The notes under the pieces are model-generated. The model worked only from the letters and a program-made list of their open reading frames with translations. It had not been told where the DNA came from and searched no databases. Below are positions 42,908 to 47,377 of a DNA stretch of 47,377 nucleotides, piece by piece. The stretch lies in assembly GCA_023395735.1 (NCBI GenBank), contig JAEWYI010000023.1, forward strand, positions 1 through 47,377. The letters are read 5' to 3'. Origin of the DNA: Cyanobacteria bacterium OH_SFB_17. GTDB lineage: Bacteria > Cyanobacteriota > Vampirovibrionia > Gastranaerophilales > Gastranaerophilaceae. The translations under genes were made by a program, and so were the position numbers. Every line of letters starts with the position of its first letter. Position 1 is the first letter of the stretch.

Positions 42908-43453
42908 ATGGTTCAATTTGAAGGAAGTAAAACACAAAAAAACTTAGAGGCTGCTTTTGCAGGAGAATCTCAAGCTAGAAACAAGTACACATACTATTCA
43001 GCGCAAGCGAAAAAAGAGGGTTATGTTCAAATTTCTCAAATATTTGAAGAAACTGCCAACAATGAAAAAGAACACGCGAAAATTTGGTTCAAACTTTTAC
43101 ACGAAGGCAACAAAGTTCCCGACACTCTAACCAACCTCGCTGATGCTGCTGCAGGTGAAAACTACGAGTGGACAGAAATGTATCCTACTTTTGCAAAAGA
43201 AGCAAGAGAAGAAGGTTTTGACAAAATTGCTTTTCTTTTTGAAAGCGTTGCAAAAATCGAAAAAGATCACAACGAAAGATACCAAAAATTACACGAAAAC
43301 ATCGTAAAAGGTGAAGTTTTTGAAAAAAGAGAAAAAACTGTATGGATTTGTTTGAACTGCGGTCATATCGTTGAAGATATTAAAGCGCTTGAAGTTTGCC
43401 CGGTTTGCGCGCATCCGAAAGCTTATTTTGCAATGAGAGTTATTAATTACTAG
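42908..43453 (+). CDS. Rubrerythrin
   Basis: 181 residues from the ATG at 42908, with AAAGGA at good spacing; the reading frame extends upstream into perR but that start is unlikely. A four-helix di-iron domain ('AAFAGESQARNKY', 'ANNEKEHAKIW', 'VAKIEKDHNERY') supplies the ExxH and glutamate ligands. The C-terminal rubredoxin-like domain has 'CLNC' and 'CPVC'. It reduces H2O2 to water with electrons from rubredoxin. It lies 14 bases after perR, likely in the same operon. Confidence 0.96.
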   Translation: MVQFEGSKTQKNLEAAFAGESQARNKYTYYSAQAKKEGYVQISQIFEETANNEKEHAKIWFKLLHEGNKVPDTLTNLADAAAGENYEWTEMYPTFAKEAREEGFDKIAFLFESVAKIEKDHNERYQKLHENIVKGEVFEKREKTVWICLNCGHIVEDIKALEVCPVCAHPKAYFAMRVINY

Positions 43454-43454
43454 A

Positions 43455-43482
43455 TTGCAAAAAATTTATTAGATTGTATAAT
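43455..43482 (+). promoter_or_regulatory. Internal promoter for rubredoxin
   Basis: TTGCAA, a 16-base spacer and TATAAT. A small hairpin, TGCGG-AATAA-CCGCA (43517-43531), ends just before the GAAAGG ribosome-binding site and might affect translation. Confidence 0.5.
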
Positions 43483-43545
43483 CAAATAAATTCTACATCA
43501 ATTTTTGGTTAAAGGTTGCGGAATAACCGCAGAAAGGTGATTAAA

Positions 43546-43680
43546 ATGAAATACGTATGCACAGTATGCCAATGGGTATATGACGAAGAAAAAGAAGGTA
43601 CTAAATTTGACGAACTAGGCGATGATTGGACTTGTCCGATTTGCGGAGTCGGCAAAGATATGTTTGAACCTCAATCGTAA
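43546..43680 (+). CDS. Rubredoxin (short form)
   Basis: 44 residues. Two CxxC knuckles bind a single iron: 'CTVC' (C5, C8) and 'CPIC' (C30, C33), followed by 'GVGKDMFEP'. The loop between them is about eight residues shorter than in standard ~53-residue rubredoxins. It carries electrons, most likely to the rubrerythrin encoded just upstream. GAAAGG precedes the ATG, and a strong terminator follows the stop. Confidence 0.95.
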   Translation: MKYVCTVCQWVYDEEKEGTKFDELGDDWTCPICGVGKDMFEPQS

Positions 43681-43689
43681 TTTAAATTA

Positions 43690-43738
43690 AAAAAGAAACG
43701 GGCGGAAAAATCGAAGATTTTTCCGCCCGTTTCTTTTT
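43690..43738 (+). terminator. Strong terminator after rubredoxin
   Basis: A 23-bp stem centred on GGGCGGAAAAATC and its complement, GAA loop, ending in TTTCTTTTT. It closes the peroxide-defence operon. Confidence 0.9.
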
Positions 43739-43765
43739 GCATAAAATATTGTCTTGTGATAAAAT
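43737..43765 (+). promoter_or_regulatory. Promoter of the tiny pilin gene
   Basis: TTGCAT, a 17-base spacer and TAAAAT. The -10 box ends 6 bases before the ATG at 43772. A TTAGG close to the ATG is a poor ribosome-binding site, so a leaderless mRNA is possible. Confidence 0.5.
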
Positions 43766-43771
43766 TTAGGT

Positions 43772-43972
43772 ATGAAGAAGGCTCAAAATTTATTAGAATT
43801 TATTTTAATTTTTGCACTAATTGCAATTGCAGGGTATGCATTTTCTTCAAAATTTGATTTAAAGAAAATAAGAAACCATGTTTTCATGCGCCCTGCAACT
43901 GAGCAGACCATTAACGGAGACACCAGCACAAGGATTAAGATAGAAGCGATGACGGACATTGGAGCAAAATAG
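43772..43972 (+). CDS. Flp/TadE-like small pilin candidate
   Basis: 66 residues. 'KKAQNLLEFILIFALIAIAGY' at 2-22 has the look of a short Flp-type pilin: a basic leader, glutamate at about position 5 after the presumed cleavage site, and a single hydrophobic helix. The rest is a short polar tail ('RPATEQTINGDTSTRIKIEA'). It differs from the type IV-like protein at 41.2 kb. No Tad assembly genes are nearby. It lies 10 bases before the first alcohol dehydrogenase and may share its transcript. Confidence 0.6.
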   Translation: MKKAQNLLEFILIFALIAIAGYAFSSKFDLKKIRNHVFMRPATEQTINGDTSTRIKIEAMTDIGAK

Positions 43973-43982
43973 GCAGGGATAA

Positions 43983-44993
43983 ATGAAAGCAGCAGTAGTA
44001 AAAGAAGACAGAATAATATTAGAAGAAATTGAAAATATAAAACTGAAAAACTGGCAAACAGGGGCCATTGTAAAAACCTCGGGTTGCGGACTTTGTGGCT
44101 CTGACATTGTTAAATTCAGAGAAAAACTTGCAAAAAACGGAACAGTATTGGGGCACGAAATCGTCGGAGAAATTGTAGAAATCAACTCAAAAACCGATTT
44201 CAAACTAAATGACAAAATTGTATGTTCACACCATATCCCTTGCTTTAACTGTTCTTACTGCGAAAACGAAAATTACTCCATGTGCGAGCACTTTAAATCC
44301 ACAAATATAAAACCAGGCGGATTTAGCGAATTAATTTATTTATCAGAAGAACATTTGCAAAATGTTGCATATAAAATTCCGCAAAACTTGACAGAAATCG
44401 AAGCTTCATTTTATGAACCTCTTGGATGCTGTATCAGAGCTGTAAAGAGAGCAGAATTAAAACAAAATTCCAAAGTTTTGGTTGTCGGACTCGGATCTAT
44501 CGGACTATTGATGGGACAAGCTCTAAAGGCCCACGGACATAGTGTATTTGGATGCGATATATTAAAAGACAGAATCGATATTGCAAAGTCTCTGGGAATA
44601 AAAGCTTTTAATTCAACAGAATCCATTTCCAAATATATTGAAGAAATAAAAGAAGAAAGCTTGAATGCTGATGCAATCTTTATGACAGCAGGAGCTGATG
44701 CAACAATTGATTTAGCCCTAAAAAACGTAAGAGACGGCGGGAAAATAGTTGTTTTTGCAAGCACCCCGAAAAATTCAGGCTACGCAAACAACGAAATCTA
44801 CTACAGAGAACTTACTGTTATGGGAAGCTATTCGCCATCTCCTGCTGATTTAAAAGATTCTATTGAACTTTTAAAGGATAAAAAAGTCAAAGTGGAAGGA
44901 CTTTCTACGATTTACGAATTTAAGGAAATTGAAAAAGCTTTTCATGATACAATTAATAATAAAATACTAAAAGCATATATAAAAATAAATTAA
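43983..44993 (+). CDS. Zinc-dependent alcohol/polyol dehydrogenase, MDR family
   Basis: 336 residues. Catalytic zinc residues are in 'CGLCGSDIVKF' and 'LGHEIVGEI'. The structural zinc site 'CFNCSYCENENYSMC' has all four cysteines. The nucleotide-binding motif is 'VVGLGSIGLLMGQ'. MDR enzymes of this shape oxidise alcohols, polyols or threonine with NAD(P)+. The substrate is not predictable. CAGGGATAA precedes the ATG. The next gene encodes a distant paralogue. Confidence 0.9.
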   Translation: MKAAVVKEDRIILEEIENIKLKNWQTGAIVKTSGCGLCGSDIVKFREKLAKNGTVLGHEIVGEIVEINSKTDFKLNDKIVCSHHIPCFNCSYCENENYSMCEHFKSTNIKPGGFSELIYLSEEHLQNVAYKIPQNLTEIEASFYEPLGCCIRAVKRAELKQNSKVLVVGLGSIGLLMGQALKAHGHSVFGCDILKDRIDIAKSLGIKAFNSTESISKYIEEIKEESLNADAIFMTAGADATIDLALKNVRDGGKIVVFASTPKNSGYANNEIYYRELTVMGSYSPSPADLKDSIELLKDKKVKVEGLSTIYEFKEIEKAFHDTINNKILKAYIKIN

Positions 44994-44996
44994 AAT

Positions 44997-45071
44997 AACG
45001 TCACTCTGAGCAGTCTCAGGGTAGCATATTCGTCGCTTATGAGTTGCTGAAACAAAGTTCGGCATGACGTT
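44997..45071. repeat. Palindromic intergenic repeat between the two dehydrogenase genes
   Basis: 75 bases bounded by AACGTCA and TGACGTT. The inner halves, 'CTCTGAG' and 'TTCGGCA', are related but diverged. The text is more GC-balanced than its surroundings and recalls dispersed 'GTCATGCTGAACTTGTTTC' elements seen in other bacterial genomes, as far as I remember. One copy only is present in this window. Confidence 0.55.
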
Positions 45072-45084
45072 GGTGGAAAAAATA

Positions 45085-46131
45085 ATGAAAATGAAATCAG
45101 TACAATTCTGGGGACCAGGAGACATAAGACTTGAAGAAGTGAGCATTAAGCCTTTACAAGAAGGAGAATTACTTGTAAAAGTAGAATCTGCTCTGACTTG
45201 CGGAACTGACGTAAAAACATATAGACGCGGACATCCGGTTTTAATTAAACAAGTTCCTTCTGGATTTGGACACGAATTTTCCGGTATTGTTGAAAAAGTA
45301 GGCAAAAACGTAGAAGGATTTAAAGAAGGTGACAGAGTCGTTGCAGCAAATTCAGCACCCTGCGGAGAGTGTTTCTTCTGCAAACGTGAAGAATTTAATC
45401 TGTGCGAAAATTTGAATTTTTTAAACGGAGCCTACGCAGAATACATAACTATTCCTGCAAGAATTGTAAAGAAAAATACCTTGATTCTACCTGCAAATCT
45501 AAGCTTTGACAAGGCTGTTTTTACAGAACCTTTAGCAAACGTTGTTCACGGAATTGAAAGAACAGAAATCAAAGCGGGGCAAACTGTAGGTATAATCGGA
45601 ATTGGGCCAATCGGGCTTATGTTTGCAAAACTTGCAAAATTAAAAGGAGCAAAAGTCATCGCAGCTGGAAGAAATCCTCTAAAATTAAAGCTTGCTGAAG
45701 AATTTGCAGATGCTGATGAAATAGTTGACTTAAATAAATATCCAAATCCGGAGAAAATTTTTATGTCTTTTACAGAAGAACACAAAGGCTTGGATGTTGC
45801 AGTTGAATGTGTTGGTCTTCCTTCCATCTGGGAAAGAATGTTCACACTTGTAAGACCTGGCGGCACAGTACATTTCTTTGGCGGTTGCAAATCAGGCTCT
45901 ACTGTAACTTTTGACACAACAAGAATGCATTATGGCGACATAAAAATGATGAGCGTTTTTCACCATACTCCAAAATACTTCAGACAAGCTCTTGATCTCA
46001 TAGCCACTGGACAAATCCCTGTTGAAAAACTTGTCACTGAAACTATCGGACTTGCTCAAGTTCAAGACGCGCTTGAACAACATATAGCAGGAAATGCAAT
46101 TAAGTTTTTGGTAAAACCTCAAAAATTATAA
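45085..46131 (+). CDS. Zinc-dependent alcohol/sorbitol dehydrogenase, MDR family
   Basis: 348 residues from the ATG at 45085, with GGTGG 8 bases upstream; the frame is open from an ATG at 45064 that lies within the repeat and is unlikely. Catalytic zinc residues: 'TCGTDVKTY' and 'FGHEFSG'. Structural site: 'CGECFFCKREEFNLC'. Nucleotide-binding motif: 'IIGIGPIGLMFA'. It resembles sorbitol or threonine dehydrogenases. It is a distant paralogue of the gene before it, from which it is separated by a repeat. Confidence 0.9.
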   Translation: MKMKSVQFWGPGDIRLEEVSIKPLQEGELLVKVESALTCGTDVKTYRRGHPVLIKQVPSGFGHEFSGIVEKVGKNVEGFKEGDRVVAANSAPCGECFFCKREEFNLCENLNFLNGAYAEYITIPARIVKKNTLILPANLSFDKAVFTEPLANVVHGIERTEIKAGQTVGIIGIGPIGLMFAKLAKLKGAKVIAAGRNPLKLKLAEEFADADEIVDLNKYPNPEKIFMSFTEEHKGLDVAVECVGLPSIWERMFTLVRPGGTVHFFGGCKSGSTVTFDTTRMHYGDIKMMSVFHHTPKYFRQALDLIATGQIPVEKLVTETIGLAQVQDALEQHIAGNAIKFLVKPQKL

Positions 46132-46141
46132 TTTTTTAAAT

Positions 46142-46169
46142 AAAAAAAGGGGGCAAGCCCCCTTTTTTT
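46142..46169. terminator. Bidirectional terminator between convergent genes
   Basis: AAAAAAAGGGGGC-AA-GCCCCCTTTTTTT, symmetric, so it can end both the dehydrogenase (plus) and phosphohexomutase (minus) transcripts. Confidence 0.9.
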
Positions 46170-46178
46170 ACTTATTTA

Positions 46179-47377
46179 TTAATTCATATTGACTACAAAT
46201 TTCATATAAGATTCCATAGCCCTATCTTTTGAACTATTATAAAACTCATCTGAAATAAATTGATTATACAGCTCAGTTCTAAGACCACTATAGTAACCCA
46301 TTACAGTTGTATATTTTTCCAACTCTGCCTTGTTTTGACCTGCTGCATAAGCTTTAGTCTTGGCATCTGTACCTGATGGTCTGATTTCAATAAATTTATC
46401 ATCAAATTTCAAATAAGTACCGTCTCCTACAAATTTTATTTCCTTGAGCTGTGAAAAATCCAATTCGACAAAAGTATCGTTCAATATGTGTTTTACTTGC
46501 TCCAAATCAAGCGCCTTATATTCAACGGCGATTGCCAAAGAAAGATAGAAAAGGTCATTTTTTGTACGTTTTTCTTCACCTTCTTTTTTTTCTTCGTTCA
46601 ATTTTTTAATATCCGGCTCAGATTCGTTGTAATAAGAAATATCAACCCTTGTGTCATATTTTCCGTTAATTTTATTTTCTTCAATAACAGAAGTAAAATA
46701 ATCAGAAAGCGGAGTTTGAGTTTTTTCTAATTTACCGCAGAGAGCAGAAACAACAACAATCGCCTCTGTAGCACTTTTCTCTCTCATTGCTATTGCACTG
46801 TTTGTTGTTTCAGACTTAATTAATTTTGGTGGACCCATAATCATACCACCAGACTCTTCCCCAGCGAATAACAATCTTGGATTGGCTCCCAAGTTAATTT
46901 TATTGCCAAAAATATCAGTAATCACAACATCTTTTTCCGGATCGTTTGCTAATTTAGTTTCGACTTTTTTCATTATGTTTGCAATTTCTTTAAACCCTAC
47001 AGGCACATTTACAACTTTTACACCATTTTGATGAGCCCACTCATCCCAAGAAAGCGATGATGCTGTTGTCTTAATCATAAACAAAGGATGTTCATCCCAA
47101 AGTCCATATTTTTTTAGCTGCTTCACTCTAAAATCCATCAACATTAAAAACGACTGATTTGCGGTAAACACCGTCAAAATTCTGTCCTGAGAAAGTTTTA
47201 CATAATCAATTCCTGATTTTTCCAATTTTGATATAGCAGAAGAGCTCTCGATTTGAGCTACTGTCAATCTGTCATGATCAGGATCAGTTATTAAAACCGT
47301 TGTATTTAAAGGATATTTTTCGAGTTTTTCTCCGTAATTCATTGAATCTATAACCGGAAAATATTTTTCGCCTTTTT
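46179..47377 (-). CDS. Phosphohexomutase (phosphoglucomutase/phosphomannomutase family), 5' end cut by window
   Basis: About 399 codons are visible; the frame is open to the right edge, so the true start lies beyond it. 'LITDPDHDRLT' is the metal-binding loop (D-x-D-x-D-R), 'FAGEESGGM' the sugar-binding loop, and 'EIRPSGTDAKTK' the C-terminal phosphate-binding loop. The catalytic phosphoserine lies outside the window. The enzyme interconverts hexose-1- and hexose-6-phosphates. A ~60-residue charged insert ('EEKKEGEEKRTK') lies between the sugar loop and the C-terminal domain. Confidence 0.9.
   Translation of the reverse strand, partial: KGEKYFPVIDSMNYGEKLEKYPLNTTVLITDPDHDRLTVAQIESSSAISKLEKSGIDYVKLSQDRILTVFTANQSFLMLMDFRVKQLKKYGLWDEHPLFMIKTTASSLSWDEWAHQNGVKVVNVPVGFKEIANIMKKVETKLANDPEKDVVITDIFGNKINLGANPRLLFAGEESGGMIMGPPKLIKSETTNSAIAMREKSATEAIVVVSALCGKLEKTQTPLSDYFTSVIEENKINGKYDTRVDISYYNESEPDIKKLNEEKKEGEEKRTKNDLFYLSLAIAVEYKALDLEQVKHILNDTFVELDFSQLKEIKFVGDGTYLKFDDKFIEIRPSGTDAKTKAYAAGQNKAELEKYTTVMGYYSGLRTELYNQFISDEFYNSSKDRAMESYMKFVVNMN

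Noticed and set aside
45064..45084. Upstream ATG as start of the second dehydrogenase
   Set aside because: It lies in the palindromic repeat, while GGTGG is well placed for the ATG at 45085.
1..47377. tRNA, rRNA or CRISPR features
   Set aside because: No T-loop GGTTCRANYCC pattern, rRNA-like stretch or regularly spaced direct repeat was found by eye; a covariance scan would be decisive.

Overview
The window is about 47 kb of AT-rich bacterial chromosome. It is densely coding, with about 40 genes on both strands, mostly short operons, and no gene-free stretch longer than about 300 bases. No rRNA, tRNA, CRISPR array or intact insertion sequence was found by eye. The gene content points to an obligate anaerobe: two [FeFe]-hydrogenase-family proteins, the H-cluster maturase HydG, and a PerR-rubrerythrin-rubredoxin peroxide-defence operon. 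A pilin-like N-terminus (FTLAEVLITLGIIG), an acyltransferase, PBP4 and a LapA-like protein suggest a diderm-type envelope. Together with proteins carrying a short N-terminal 'F-K/R-G' motif, this resembles gut Candidatus Gastranaerophilales / Melainabacteria. That assignment is inference from recognised sequence style, not a database match.

Layout, left half. 1-6.3 kb (minus): a DEDDh-type exonuclease (cut by the window edge), a two-HKD phospholipase-D-family protein and a SNF2 helicase. 6.4-8.5 kb: a small FKG-motif protein and gpmI. 8.5-13.6 kb (minus): the hydrogenase operon, transcribed as [2Fe-2S] protein, sensory [FeFe] hydrogenase with PAS, SpoIIE-type phosphatase, second [2Fe-2S] protein, catalytic-type [FeFe] hydrogenase. 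13.6-18 kb: mgtE, argS and a zincin-like protein. 18-22.9 kb: a polytopic membrane protein, a patatin-like lipase, PBP4 and a DUF374 acyltransferase. 23-27.1 kb: gap and a 1000-residue solenoid/HD protein.

Layout, right half. 27.2-34.2 kb (plus): a NeuA-like cytidylyltransferase, a histidine kinase without its phospho-acceptor histidine, an orphan UgpC/MalK-like ATPase, a secreted protein, lspA, an RluA-family synthase, a LapA-like protein and a UmuC polymerase. 34.2-41.1 kb (minus): hydG, an intergenic region with a possible small RNA, a DUF2400 protein, tadA, a two-component system, coaE and an rluB/rsuA synthase. 41.2-47.4 kb: a pseudopilin, a YbgC-like thioesterase, perR-rubrerythrin-rubredoxin, a tiny Flp-like pilin, two zinc alcohol dehydrogenases separated by a palindromic repeat, and a phosphohexomutase cut by the right edge.

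How the genes work together. GpmI and GapDH are glycolytic and supply reductant. The hydrogenase operon disposes of electrons as H2 or senses H2, and HydG builds its cofactor. A Rex-like site lies at the hydrogenase promoter. PerR, rubrerythrin and rubredoxin protect oxygen-sensitive metalloenzymes. The least explained items are the H2-sensing operon with a phosphatase output, the FKG-motif proteins (a helicase/PLD/exonuclease cluster among them), the solenoid-HD protein, the pseudo-kinase, and the plus-strand terminator with nothing annotated upstream of it near 35.9 kb. Several promoters place TATAAT 6-7 bases before an ATG with no Shine-Dalgarno, suggesting leaderless transcripts.
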